NCBI GenBank assembly: GCA_014905825.1
Contig: JACGCN010000007.1
Span: 806,001 to 870,000 of the forward strand
Direction: 5' to 3'
Length of the DNA stretch: 64,000 bases
From: Lyophyllum atratum
Taxonomy: Eukaryota; Basidiomycota; Agaricomycetes; Agaricales; Lyophyllaceae
Shown here piece by piece: positions 1 to 12,093 of the stretch (the stretch's first letter is position 1; each line of letters starts with the position of its first letter). The notes beneath the pieces are model-generated. The model was not told where the DNA came from and did not search any database. It saw only the letters and a program-made list of their open reading frames with translations. Position numbers and translations under genes: made by a program.

Positions 1-1
1 G

Positions 2-328
2 AAAGCATGGCACCGCTTTGAGCCATTGGATCAGTACGACTACCGGAGCGCGTTATATAACTTTGTTGTACGAGCAAGCGGGGATTCAGGGCCGGTTCGG
101 GATGGCGAAGAAGGCAAGGGTAGTAGTGCGTATGCGGAATGGGAGAAAGAGGGATATGTTAACAGGACTCTGCTGAGGAATGCCTGGGTGAAGTTGGAGA
201 AGAGCGGGGAGGCGGATAAGTGGGTGAGAGGGGTTGGGGAAGGTGGGAAGCACGAATGGGTTGAGATGATGAGGAAATTCATGACCTGGGCCGAGGAGCA
301 GGAGATACCGTCGGATTTTCGATACTAG
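2..328 (+). CDS. 3' end of an unrecognised gene (cut by window edge)
   Basis: The frame is open from the left edge to a TAG at 326-328, giving about 108 residues beginning KAWHRFEPLDQYDYRSALY and ending EEQEIPSDFRY. It is rich in Trp, Glu and Lys with no membrane segment or zinc motif. No start codon is needed, because the reading runs in from outside, probably as a last exon. I do not recognise the family. The even, polar, non-repetitive composition suggests true coding sequence, but this is inference. Confidence 0.5.
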   Translation, partial: KAWHRFEPLDQYDYRSALYNFVVRASGDSGPVRDGEEGKGSSAYAEWEKEGYVNRTLLRNAWVKLEKSGEADKWVRGVGEGGKHEWVEMMRKFMTWAEEQEIPSDFRY

Positions 329-1989
329 TACGTCTATATTCTCATCTTATGCGTGCATGACACTGAAGCTCGAAGCAGGAGTTACACGACTTCGAAAATA
401 CGCTAAGCAGTTCAGGACTTGGTATAGACTGGTTTTCCGATGTTTTGCAATTTGTTGCTTGACAATTGAGAACGCTGATCTTTGCACTCTTCTCTCTTTT
501 GACTGTGTAATCCTGGCGCGAGATAACAGACCCCGGGACCTCGCCATCGTGATGCACAGCCCATCGCGGCCCCTGTCACATCACAACACAATCGAGCACT
601 GTGCCGCGGTTTGTCTGCCCTGATGGATTGACTGCAACAACACCAGCTCCCATATGAAGATCTGAATCGCGATCGGACTGGCGAATCAGTTAGAGGCCCA
701 CCGGTGGGATCGGAAGGCATGAACCACACCCTCACTGCTATGGTTCATCTCGACCTCATCCTCTTCACAACTCGGCGAGCGGTAAGCTGTGACTTATATA
801 GCCACAATCCATCGGTCCTGCTCATTCCTTCTCTAGATTTCCCTCGCCTCTATAGCGCCAACCTGGCAGTGGGGAGGCAGTGTCCTATGACCTATGTTTA
901 GACGGCAAAGAACAAACCATAGCATGTAACGACGACCATCGCTTACATGGTAAGGACATGGAACGTTATGAACTATTGTTCGGGTGTTCGTCTATTGCAT
1001 GATTCCATCTGCGGTCAGCTTCGTCCCAGATCGTATTCGGAAGTGACCGTCAGTCAACCAATGATCGATGCTCGATGTGCTGGGAACCGATACCCAAATA
1101 GAGCATTTTGATTTTTGGTGAGGTGCGTATTGACTCGTCGTTGGCTGATCAAGGTCAGGTGGTGAATTAGGAAGGAAAAAAAGATCCACTGTTGGAGCAG
1201 CCATTCCCAAGGCTGCTCCAATAGAATTCAGGCCGGTGGCGCCTCGAGTCGGAAGGCGACATATTATCGGTGGGTTATCTTCAGATTCCCATAACACTGC
1301 CGTGATCAACGGGCGGGATCACTTCCTTTTGCGGAATGTGGTTCCTATGCCTCGAAACCCCAGGACCACTATAGTTTTCCAGCTGACGGATAGCGGTCAG
1401 ATGTGAAACGACGAACTCACTCTAGCATCCTAAGTCAACCTGGGTGCCGTTTCAATGAAAATGATTCATTCCATTTCCTCCTGTTTCTAGGATACGTGGA
1501 GGATCGACTTCCCCCTTATGACATCTGTAACACATATGAGATCATCGAGCGCCAGGGTTTATTTTACTCGGCGATCCTCACACGCTCCTCCGTTTCAATT
1601 GACTTCCAGAGCGTGCAAAACTGTCAAACCTTGAGACAGGAATTGCCATTCACTTCTGTTCGGCAGCCCGGGACTCCTAGTTTTGGGAGGCATTGGACCT
1701 ATGATCTGCAGACCACATTCACGTGAGACGTTCCTCTTTCGTTGAGAAGCGTTATCATTGTGATACTGGCTCTGATAAAACCAGATATTAGAGTAACGGG
1801 CGATCATTTGACGAACAATCTGTCAAAGCTACTCAATTGTGGTGGACGACCACGAACTGCGGGCAGGATAACTTTACTCCTGTGATTAGCGTTCCTTCTA
1901 TGGACATGGTCAGGACTTAATATATGGTGCGTTGACCTTCCTCGCCTTCTCCTCGTCCCCGTAGCATTCACAGTCCCTAGTCTCGAGCC
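329..1989. other. intergenic, no gene seen
   Basis: Only short open frames (107 codons or fewer) on both strands, none with recognisable motifs or a splice pattern joining them. It probably holds the 3' UTR of the left gene and the promoter of the 7TM gene at 1990. Confidence 0.5.
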
Positions 1990-3258
1990 ATGCCGGATAC
2001 AAGGTTTCAAAGTGATGCGGCGCAAGTGGTGGCGGTCTTCGTTGAATGCATATTCTATGGAATCTACCTTGTCACCTTCCTCGCCTCCCTCAAGTCCATT
2101 CTCTGGTCTGGTTCCCAGCGCACCTGGGCATCACGACTAACAAGCAACCGGTCGATGTTCCTGGTCATCATGGTGATCTTCACAATCTCGACGCTGAACC
2201 TTGCTTTGGGACTCGTACGCCTGTTGCAGGGATTAATTTACCATACGCAACCCGGCGGCGGTGCCATCGCAGAGCTAGGCCAGGATTGGATTAACATTGT
2301 CAAGGTTGGATAAGGATGAAATATTGGGCCGTGCTTATGACTGATTTGCGCATGGCAGCCTCTAACTGTCCATCTACAGACAATCACGGCAGACGTCGTC
2401 CTCGTAAGTTTTTACTTTTTACTTTTATAACCCACTTCAACGTCGTTGACCTTTCAACTCAAGATCCATCGATGCTGGATAATGTGTGACAAGTCGTACA
2501 GAATGATCATATTTCCCGTGTTCTTGTGGCTGGGAGGCGTCGCCGTTACAGCTCTGAGTATGTATATGCAGGGTGTGTTAACCTCCGGGTCTCGGGTCAA
2601 CGGTGGCACACTCTCGCATGTGTACATCAGTTTCTGGTCTGCAACTATCACTATCAATATCTATGCCACCGGTAAGCTGATGCCACCAATGTGCCTTGCG
2701 CAATCTCTCTGACTTGCATTTCAGCGATGATTGTCCTCAGAATATGGCGCTCTGTTAGAGAAACTGCTATGGCACATAGATTCACTCCGTTTTACTCACC
2801 GAAAACTCAGAGCAGACTCCAAAATATAATACGGATCATCATCGAGTCTGGTTTGATCTACACCGCCATGAGTATCATCGTCTTCGTCACCCAGCTGTCC
2901 GGCAGCAACTCAGTCTACATTACCACTGCAGCGGTGCGTTTCGCAAACGTCATGTTGACTTTCCAGAGCTTTAACTAATTCTGCTTTCTATCGATCATAG
3001 GAAATTCAACTCACTGGCATTGCGTTCAACTTGATTCTGATTCGAGCCAAGAAAGCGAGCGACCAGGCAACTACTGTTGTGGCTGGGAATATCTCAGCGC
3101 ACATCTCATTTACATACCCCACAAACGGAACTGCTCCTGATGCCCAGAAACATGATAGCACTATCCATACTAATCGCGGGACAGAAGTTGAGAGAGTACT
3201 AGTAGACCTCCCCGAGAAGTGCAGAGATATTAGCGTTCGACACTCAAGTTCTTTTTAA
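1990..3258 (+). CDS. seven-helix membrane protein, orphan agaricomycete family
   Basis: Five exons join in frame: 1990-2304, 2380-2403, 2464-2671, 2725-2933 and 3001-3258, giving about 337 residues. The second exon is only 24 nt (TITADVVL). Seven hydrophobic stretches can be followed: near residues 10-35, 54-78, 100-118, 124-145, 160-185, 215-240 and 252-275, then a polar cytosolic-looking tail of about 60 residues. The core IHRCWIMCDKSYRM after helix 3 and the ending GIAFNLILIRAK in helix 7 resemble a large orphan membrane family common in mushroom genomes. Function and ligand are unknown. A receptor-like role is only suggested by the seven helices. All introns are 53-75 nt and GT-AG. Confidence 0.75.
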
Positions 3259-4442
3259 TTAAAGCGACAGATGTACTTGCCCTATCGCCGCCGTGAATAT
3301 CTTGCTTCCACTATTACCGCTTTCTTCACACTACTAGTCATTGCTCGATATACTACTGGGCACATTCATCCAGCTCCATGTACGCATGTGCATTTAGTGC
3401 AAATATTGGCTTTCTGTATTTATCACCATACACCGTGGTGTGTGTCTTTTTTCCTCTCTGCGCTCGCTGGTGGGTATATTAGGCTGCAGAGCAATATGTG
3501 TCACTGGCCGTTCAAATTTGGTCCATCGGACATCTGAAATCGGTGGTTATGGTGATTTTCGCGGTGACGCGCTGTGTTCAAAAAAAAATCCTCTCCAGCG
3601 TTGCCGCTCTTAGCCTACCACGGCATTTACCGCACACCCTTGGATCCCCGCTCTAACTCCTCCTCCTCCTCCTCCTCCTCCTCCTACCATTTATTGGACC
3701 CAGTACTGGGAGCGACTTGTACACATGCCCCTGCCTGCGCCGTCATGAATGTCCACGGGGTATTCATCTAGGTGTCGATGACTTCAATGCCCGATTAATT
3801 ACCGTCAGTACATTTGTTTCTCACCCACCAGAAGGAATGTTCTCAGTAATACTACACAGTTGTCGGCCGTCTTTCATCAAATGGAGTGGGCATCCCCCGG
3901 TACCTGTTCCTCGGCCTATGTCGCGTCGCTGGAATGCTATCCTTCATGATGTACTATAACTTGATGTGCAGAATCTGACCAGATCACACCAAAGCTATCC
4001 CTATATTCTCATCTTATGCTACTTGTGCCGAATAGACGTTCATCGAAGCTTTCCACGTCCACCTTATCCGCGAGACCTTCGAACGTAACTGCAGACGGCA
4101 CATTGGGTGGCGGCTGGTTCCACCTGTAGCTTAACGATGGCCTAACCCAAAGGACTGGTTAGGTGAACAAGACACGCATCAGAAGGTTAGCGAATCAGGC
4201 GATGGTCGTGTCAGGCTTAAGAATGGCAATACGGAAATTGTTCACGAGGCCGCCTGCTCGAAATGTTCCTATCGCATCGCAGAAGATCCTCGAGTCAGGT
4301 CGATGCTTTCACACAGGCTCATATCTCATCTTGGCTTCGCCAGAATGTACGGCATATTCACTGGAGGGAATGCACTTATTCCTTTCCCTCTCCTCGGCGT
4401 TTTCTTAGCCCATCTCCTGTCGTTGCTTTTGACGCTCTGAAC
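3259..4442. other. intergenic with a TCC microsatellite
   Basis: No supported gene. Short frames here are low-complexity or chance. It includes the TCC repeat at 3658-3685 and the promoter region of the transporter at 4443. Confidence 0.5.
3658..3685. repeat. (TCC)n microsatellite
   Basis: About nine uninterrupted TCC units; read as codons they would give a poly-Ser run. No surrounding gene supports translation. Confidence 0.95.
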
Positions 4443-6471
4443 ATGTCGACTCGCCCAGACACGCAGTTAGACATACTTGATCCTGGAGCGGAAGAAGAAG
4501 TGCTTGATGTGGAGGCTGTCGCGGAGATTTTGGCGTCGCAGGAGACGACCTTTCCAGAAGGTGGATGGAAGGCCTGGTCTGTTGTATTGGGAGTGTGAGT
4601 AGCTTCACGATTTGAGTCACAGCGAGTCTCATGCATGGTTTTTCGCATCTAGCTCTTTAAATCAGTTTGCCACCTTGGGGTTTGTACCTTGAATGATAGT
4701 GTACGCCATGCTGAACTGGGACTCATATAAATTCAAACAGCTACATCAATGCCCATGGCGTTTATAACGGTAAGTAAGATTATGACATAGCCTTTCCCTC
4801 GAGAGCCCCGAGGCCTTACTCGGCAATGGATTGCAGATTTTTACGTACGGGAATATCTTACACAGTATTCCTCGTCGCAAATCAGGTGGGCATTTCCCGG
4901 CCCCAGTTGGGAGAGAGAATATCTGAATATGTGCTTTACAGTTGGATAGCTAGTGTTCAGCTCCTCTTCGTGATATCTTCCGGCATCTTCACTGGGAGGG
5001 CATTCGATGTGGGGTATTTGTACGTCTAGCCAGGCCATGATACTACTCAATATTCTCCTGATCCTCCGCCCACAGCTACCACCTCATGATCGGCGGATCC
5101 GTACTTTTCGTAGTCTCTCTATTCATGCTCTCTCTGACGCACGCGGAACAGTACTACCAGGTGCGTGCGACACGACGCCGACAGCATTCGAAACTCCTAG
5201 TAATCATACGCAACAGGTATTCCTTACGCAAGGCCTGGGTGTTGGGATAGCCTCTGGGATGACTTACATCCCCGGTTTAGCCGTCATAGCGCATTATTTT
5301 CGGCGCCGCCGCGCACTGGCTATGGGCATAGCAACGTCGGTGTGTGCTTTTTGAATCCTACTGCCTAATTCGGGACCCTAATTAGCGGCAGGGCTCCGCC
5401 GTCGGGGCTGCGCTCCACCCGATCATGCTGAACAGATTATTCCATGGTTCGGTTGGATTCCACAATGGGGTACGGTCGAGCGCAGGAATGAACCTGGGAC
5501 TTCTTGCCATCGCGTTGCTTCTTATGAAGCCAAGGCTTCCTGCCTGCTCCCGAAAGCAAGGCAGCACGCTGCAGAATCTGAAGACATTTCTGCGTGAACC
5601 TAGCTATGTCAGTACGATTGCTGGGTAAGTGTATTCTTCTTACAATCTTATTATAACTCCCTCTGAGTTCTCGAGTTAGCATCTTTCTTATCCTCGCCGG
5701 CCTCTATTTCCCGATATTCTTCCTGCAGCTGAACGCTATCAGGAACGGACTGACACCCGGTTTTGCCTTCTACACGGCAGGTCGCTTATAGTGAGACACT
5801 CAAATTGAGGTAATTTAATCCAATGTGTTACTCATCTAGCTGGTCATCCTGAACGGACTTAACGTTATCGGCCGTGTGGTTCCCAACATCCTCGTTGAGC
5901 CGCTAGGCGTCTTCAACGTGATGATTTTCTGCATGACTTCCCTCGGGATCCTGATTTTTTGCATGCTCCTTGTCAACGACATTCCTAGTACCGTAGTGTT
6001 TGCGATCTTGTATGGGTTTTTCTCAGGAGCTTGTGAGAATTTATACACGCTTGATTCGATCTCGGGGCTCACATTTTCGTAATCTAGATGCGGGGTTACT
6101 TACACCGATGATTTCCTCGTTGGCGAAGACGGACGCAGAGATCGGGGCTCGGATTGGGCTCTGTTTCACGTTCACGGGTGAGTGTTGCCAGTGGAATTAG
6201 AATCAGTGCGTCACAGACTGACGAATGCAATTTCATAGGATTTGGAGCACTTATAGGTATGTCTTGCACCTCGTTTAGCAATGAAGGAAGAGTGGGTGAG
6301 ACCTATGCTCATGTTCGTGTAGGAACCCCGATAGCGGGTGCCTTGCTTTCCTCCTCGTTCATATGGTGGAGGCCACTCGTATTTTCCGGTCTCTGCATGT
6401 TATCGGGGGCTGCTTCTCTATGCATCGCGCGGCATAGTGTTTCTAGGGAAAAAGGCACTGGTCGTGTGTAG
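4443..6471 (+). CDS. MFS transporter, monocarboxylate-permease type
   Basis: About ten short exons join into a twelve-helix major facilitator. The protein starts MSTRPDTQLDILDPG, and an acidic cytosolic N-terminus leads into FPEGGWKAWSVVLG and the first helix. Helix 1 continues SLNQFATLGYINAHGVYND, typical of fungal MCT-like (SLC16/MCH) permeases. Further family marks are QGLGVGIASGMTYIPG, the basic loop HYFRRRRALAMGIATSGSA, and GLLTPMISSLAK in the C-terminal half. It ends in SREKGTGRV. The likely role is proton-coupled uptake or export of a monocarboxylate or similar small molecule at the plasma membrane; the substrate cannot be read from sequence. One intron (5777-5839) fits the reading frame only with a GC donor (ACG|GCAGGT) and an ordinary AG acceptor. 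The rest are GT-AG. The 5' start is the first ATG in frame. Confidence 0.88.
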
Positions 6472-7068
6472 AACGGCAGGATCCGATACCTATGCAATAC
6501 ACCAGATGACCTAAATTTATCAGCTGCGTTCAGACCCCAGATCCACATGGGTCGTCCAGCTCGGCTGGACTCTGTTTATCAGGTCTGTCCAGGGCTCTAA
6601 ATAGGGTCGTTTACGTCGCCTAGTTAAGCCGGGTCTATCGAGCTTGACTTGACTTGCCATAGTCATGCATCATTCAAACTGATTAAACTGAGTACCCCCA
6701 CTATAGCTGGCCGGCGGCATGTCGTTCGCAACCCCGTTGTCGGACACATCGCTTAAAGTTACAGCACTCCAGAACAAGTATGCGCATATTGCTCATGGCT
6801 CTGGGATCCTTAACGGACACAAGCAACGGCACCGATACGGACAAGGCAACAACTGTTTCGGAAGAAGGCGAGATACAGGCACATCATCGTTACGATGCTC
6901 CCCTCTTCCTCCGATGACACTCCGGTGTCCGTGTTGTATATCTGATCGTATACTCTTGCTCCATTGACATCGCCAAACCGACAGAAGTTTGAAATGATTT
7001 ATTTTGAATGATGTATCACCCACAACATGACCCAGAGGAGAAAAAGGAAAGCAATGCGCAGCACTTAA
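6472..7068. other. intergenic between convergent genes
   Basis: Lies between the 3' ends of the transporter (+) and the WSC gene (-). No gene seen; presumably both 3' UTRs. Confidence 0.5.
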
Positions 7069-8455
7069 TTATTCCGCCTCGACTGTTTGCTTCCACACAT
7101 TCAGACGATTGTTGTCTCCGCAGAAGAACGAGGGGTCGCTCGTACAAGCCGTCCCACATTGAACATCCGCTACCTCCGTCGAGTCGACGTGAAGAGCAGT
7201 GCCGCACCCTAAAATAAGTGTTAAGCGCTACGCATGAAAGAGGGATGTTACGGGAAAACTTACAGCACTCGGCACCAAACTCTACGCCAGCAACAGTTTG
7301 GTCTGCAGCGAGGCAAGTGTCGATGCATGTTTGTGGGGTGACGCCACCAGCAGGCGCTAGGCGCAATGGGAGCGTGCGGGTGCCAATGCTGTTGTCACTG
7401 AGGCATTACATGCATGATAAGCTGCAGAATACTGAGCACAAGTAATCTGAGTCTTACGTGAAGCAACCCTCGTACGCCCATGATGTTGCGTTAGCGACAA
7501 CGGGAGTCGGGATGGTGGGGAGTGGTTTGCCGCTGCTGAAAAGATTGATGACATTGGGACCACCGCAAGTCTCGTCGGCGTTCCCACCGCAGGGCACGTT
7601 GCAGTCGGTCGGGGCGCTTGCGAGTACAGAGGGGAATTGGATTGAGTGGTCACAGTCTGCGGAGGAGTCGATCCACTTAGCGCTCTGTCGGCGAAAGGGC
7701 ACGACGCGGTGAAAAAACGTACAGCACTCGCTACCAAACTCAACACCCGCGAAACCGTAAGGCTGGGTATCGCAGAATGCCTGGCACTTCTCGATGGTCA
7801 TGGTTCCACTGATGAGGACGGCAGCAGCAAGCGTGCGTGAGCCAGCAAAATCTCTACAGACCAAATGTCATCAGCCTCATTGAAGCTTACGAGATGGGAC
7901 AATATATAACTGACGTGAAGCAGCCAAGTGGCGTCCAAACAGTTGGCGCAACCGGTATTCCGGCCGCTATCGACAGGATGTTATCGAGGCTACAAGATCG
8001 TGAGCAAATCACTCGTTATCATTTTAGGCTTGAAGTCGCACAATGGGGCAACAAGGGTGTTGGTTCCAGTTCCGAACAGAGCTGATTGATCGCCTGTGCA
8101 TTCAGCACCCCTAAGGATTGACCTTATGTCAGTTCCTTAAGCTTAGTGAGTAGCATGGGAAGGCTCAGTACGTGAAGACGGCATATTCGACTCCAGCGGT
8201 GAGGCCGACGACTGTGTCGATAGTTCCGATAGTGGCGTCGAGTGAATAACATGTAATGGTTGGATCCAGAAAGGTGATCCCTTCACAGACACCCGGCGTC
8301 TCTGCGCCGCCATGCTATAGGATAAGAGCGTCAGTCCCGAGCTCTTTGATCGAAACGAGGTGCAAGAAACGCACACAGTAATTGATGTCAACGGCAGCAA
8401 CTCCAGCGACGAGGAGAGCACCTAGTAGAGCGGCAGTTTTCAGAGTGAATTGCAT
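7069..8455 (-). CDS. secreted protein with two WSC domains
   Basis: Seven exons on the minus strand give a protein starting MQFTLKTAALLGALLVAGVAA, a clear signal peptide. Next comes a Cys-containing region of about 95 residues (HGGAETPGVCEG onward) that I do not recognise. Two WSC domains follow. The first runs from WTPLGCFTDFAGSRTL through GVEFGSECYCDHS, DCNVPCGGNADETCGG and NVINLF. The second runs from WAYEGCFTDNSIGTRTL through GVEFGAECWCGTAL, QCGTACTSDPSFFCGD and NRLNVWK, ending VEAE. Introns cut each domain at the same place, just inside the EC(Y/W)C motif, suggesting an internal duplication. WSC domains bind wall carbohydrate, so an extracellular or wall-associated role is likely. There is no catalytic domain, GPI signal or membrane helix. 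The short N-terminal exon joins (near 8283-8370 and 8035-8160) are less certain than the WSC part. Confidence 0.82.
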
Positions 8456-10303
8456 CTTATCCCTGGTAAGAAGTACTTGGGTGAGTGCTGAAGGATACCG
8501 ACAAACTTGCTGGTTTATAAACCATGCGCTGATGCAATTTTGTAAGCTTCTTCATTGGCTAGCCTTGATTGACATGCAAAGTTGGGGGTCCATGCCAAGG
8601 CACTCGATATTCTTGCCAGAAGAGCTGGTACGGGGTAGAAGCCAGTGAGGTTCCGATGCACGGTGGACGTCTGGCAGCTCTTTTTCTTCCGTGACGCCGG
8701 CAAAGTGGATGCCGAGCTTAGAGTAACGTTGTGCACGATGTTCATGTCTATATGCAAGAAGATTTGCCCATGACATTGAGGATATAGCGTCCCGGAAAAT
8801 GATCATGTCAAGCAGACACAGACGGGATGATGGCGGAAACGTCAAGAATCAAGGAATTCGGGCTGAGAGAAGGAGAAGAAGAGTGTTCCTGACGGACCCG
8901 GTACATACGGCAATCGCACGAACGTCAATGTGCGGACCGAGTGAGGATCATGAAGAAGATTCTCCCGATTTAATTCCTAGTTCTGCTGGAGTCACTGAAG
9001 ATATATGACATGAAAAACAGGACTATGGCTGGGGTTGAGTACGTGAGGTCGAGGACGCAGACGATGGCGGTATCGTGTAACCTGTATATTCGTGGAGTCG
9101 TTACGGTCCAACTGGTCGGGGTTACGGCTTCTGACACTGACAGTCTGGGGATTTTTAACTCTTGATGTTGATATTGATTGAACCCGTCATGCCTTCTCCT
9201 TTTTCTCAATTTCTGCGTTCCGACTAGCCAATTCTGACTTTGCTCTTAGCCACATCGAAATCAACCATAGTTTCTGAGGTAATCCGAGGGACCTTACTTT
9301 AGGTTGACGCCTGACTGAAATGGTCATGGAGCTAGAGGGCAAAGATCCACTGCCACCTAGGAAGGTGGCTATCTTCCCCGCTCGATATCTCGACTTTCCT
9401 CACTTACCCCGGCATTATCCATCCCCACAGTTGCGGATCAGCTAGCAGTGTCGTGTCACACCAGCCCCATTCGTCGCAGACTAACACCGCTCTTCATATG
9501 GATCCATTTAGGTATTGATGAACAAGGTCGAGACGGCAAAAAAAACGTACGATGTTTTCAAATTGGACCCCAGAAAATAGAGCCTAGACTTAGACCACAC
9601 GATACCAGAGTCTATTGCGTCGAATATGCCCTAACATACATATGTGTCAAGACAGAGAGGAGATGCTTGTGGAACTTACCTCGAGCGTCAACGATACCGT
9701 TATCGCAGTTATCCCTAAGATTCCATCAGCTACAAACTTTGAACAAAGAGGGTTTGATCTTACCTGGAGGACCTAAGTGAGTGACATCGAGAAGGGGTTC
9801 TCGTCGAACCTCGCACCTGATCATCTAGAAAATAGAGAGGATACTCCGGAGCGGGTCAAGAACAAGGGTCTGATTTTAGTTCATTCTGGGATCGCTGTAG
9901 GCCATTGGCGGGAGAAATTGACTACAGATGTCTAAACAGGCTGAGTTGGGTGAGATTTGACATGAACACTTGTAAGTTTGACGCCTCAGTCTGGTTGGTT
10001 GTCCGGAACCTTAGGGGATATAGTGACTCTTAGAATGAAGAAAGCAAGGAGACAGGATCGGAGCATGGTTGTGGCTCAGTGAGAGGGGCGTTGTTTGTAA
10101 CAACGTGGCGAGTCACAGATGTGTCACCACCGGGTCACCACTTCGCTCAGAGTCAACGTCATATTCTGTCCGCGCCCAGCCCGCGCCTGCAGGCATCCGC
10201 ATTCTGCTCAGCCTTCCCATTGTATATTATACAGCTCTGTCCTTCCGTCAGGGACTTCTACAACGTCCTATACCAGTCATCTTAACACGGCATAGCTCCC
10301 AAC
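8456..10303. other. 1.85-kb intergenic region, no gene seen
   Basis: Separates two divergently transcribed genes (the WSC protein on minus and SEC20 on plus). All frames are short and without motifs. It should hold both promoters; no specific element could be identified. Confidence 0.5.
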
Positions 10304-11582
10304 ATGCCACCTGTACCCTCTACATTTTCGGAAGACACATCTAGCCAAATTTCGGCGGCAAAGAGGCGTCAGACTGACCTCGTTGAATTCCAGATTCCTC
10401 GACTGCGATCATGCAAAGGGCCTCTATCGCTACAACAGAAACTAGCGGCGGAACTACGCGAGGACATTGACTTCTTCTCGCGTCAAGTTGAGGTGAGTTA
10501 TCTTCTGCATCATAAGGACTCGCGACGGAGCTGAGAACTTTGTCACATCCATTGAAGGCATTAGATATATCCGTTGGGGACCAAAGAGGGGAGAAGAGTC
10601 GGACGGAACTGAGGCGGATAGTGAATGAGCTGCAGGAAGGTCTTGCACAGTATGTGTCGATCCCGTTGAATTTTCGCTGTATCAATCTTCTTCTTCCAGG
10701 CTTCGGCGTGACTCGCGTGCTGCGTTGCTCACATCTAAGAGAGCCATTGATTCGCAAAGCAAATCCCAGAGGGAGGAACTTTTGGCTTCTTCGGCGGTGA
10801 CGGAGAAGCAAAACGTAAACGAGAAAGTAACGTGAGTGGTTCAGCTTGAGCTCCTATGCAACTCTCGTTGACGGCTAGATGTAGAGATGACGTCCTTATG
10901 AGAGCGAACGACAACGTCACGGAGGCTTTAAGGAGAACGATAGGCTTGATGCAGGGAGAGCTCGAACGATCCGTTCTCTCGACACAGATGCTTGGTGTGT
11001 GCACATCCTTCTATCGTTATAACCTCGGCCGTTAATCAAAATCGTACAGACGCGTCCACTGCATCCCTCCGCGCCACGTCCTCGACGCACGATACCCTCA
11101 CGAACGTCATGGGGACGTCAAAACAGCTTATAACAGCTCTGGAAAAGTCCGACTGGATTGACCGCATTCTAATCATCTCTGCCTTTATGTTTTTCATTCT
11201 GGTCGTCCTCTTCATCGTCAAGCAACGTATTCTGGATCGCAGTCTGCGTATCGCACTTTGGTGGACTCGTTTCGTTCCGGACTTCAGTGGAGATTCTGCC
11301 CTTCTGAGTATGGAAAAAGGCAGTGCTGTATTATCACCGGCTAGTGCTTTGCTCTCAGCAGCTGCCATTACGGCCAGTAGTTCTGTTGCAACTATGGCTG
11401 CTTCCTTATCTCCTGCCCCCATACCGCCGGACACAGCCCGCGCCGAGCCGTTAAGCACATTGGATTCTACATATTCCGACCTAATATCACCAACCACCGC
11501 TCCTTCTGGAACCACATCTATCCCCACGGCTCTCACCGAAGGCAAATCGGGTGATACTCGCCATGTAGCAGACGAGCTCTGA
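10304..11582 (+). CDS. SEC20: SEC20-family SNARE (Golgi-to-ER retrograde transport)
   Basis: Five exons join in frame, with exons 1 and 2 at 10304-10492 and 10558-10649 and the last exon starting near 11051. The N-terminal half is helical and charged (SLQQKLAAELREDIDFFSRQ). The SNARE-like helix follows: DVLMRANDNVTEALRRT, then IGLMQGELERSVLSTQML. Next come a linker, then LEKSDWIDRILIISAFM leading into one membrane anchor (roughly FFILVVLFIVKQRIL), and a Ser/Ala/Thr/Pro-rich tail of about 120 residues after it. SEC20 (Bnip1/Use1 complex) works as a Qb-SNARE in COPI vesicle fusion with the ER. The order (coiled region, SNARE helix, single anchor, tail beyond the membrane) matches this family, where the tail would be lumenal. 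No HDEL-like ER retrieval signal is visible; the protein ends ADEL, which is only weakly similar. Confidence 0.85.
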
Positions 11583-11932
11583 TGTCACCTCTATTCCAAT
11601 ATAAGAGAGATGGGCCACAACTCAGCTACGAGTGCAGTGCCAATAGATAGCGACGAAATGCACTCACTGTGCAGATCTTGAGTAACAAATTGGGTGGAGT
11701 CCTTCGCAACTCGGCCATTGGAGATTGGCCAAACCCTCAGCTCGCGGAAGGGCATCTGACCCGTTAATGGTATTGCCATCAACACCATCAGGTCTGGGCG
11801 CGAGGGGAGGCTGTCATAACAAGGGACACATTTATTATATGCGACTAGGTCCACAACTTAGAACATAATCGCCTTTTGGCGACAGGTTTTGTTTGAACAA
11901 CATTATAGTTACAACGTGGCCCTTGCATTTAC
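11583..11932. other. intergenic between convergent genes
   Basis: 3' flanks of SEC20 (+) and of the broken methyltransferase gene (-); nothing else seen. Confidence 0.5.
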
Positions 11933-12086
11933 CTAGACTTTCCTCGCAACTATTGTAAAATATTCCACCCCAGACCCTTCAGTGACGTCCCATTCCTGCC
12001 TCATCTCTTCCAATAAAGCATCCATCTCTGCTTCGTCTTTAACAATTCCGTAGCCCCCATCACGTAGAAACGCCGGCTTGAGCCCC

Positions 12087-12093
12087 GTCCGAT
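12087..12093. repeat. left target-site duplication GTCCGAT
   Basis: Identical to 13926-13932. Removing one copy plus the insert rebuilds the methyltransferase codons for SYRTGLK. Confidence 0.88.

Noticed and set aside
3574..3771. Frame with a poly-Ser run as a small protein
   Set aside because: The Ser run is only the TCC microsatellite; no other support.
331..4018. 18-nt identity (CTATATTCTCATCTTATG) at 334-351 and 4001-4018
   Set aside because: Flanks do not match on either side; too short to call a repeat family.
9448..9780. 110-codon plus-strand frame in the SEC20 upstream region
   Set aside because: No motif, no splice partners, ordinary chance length.
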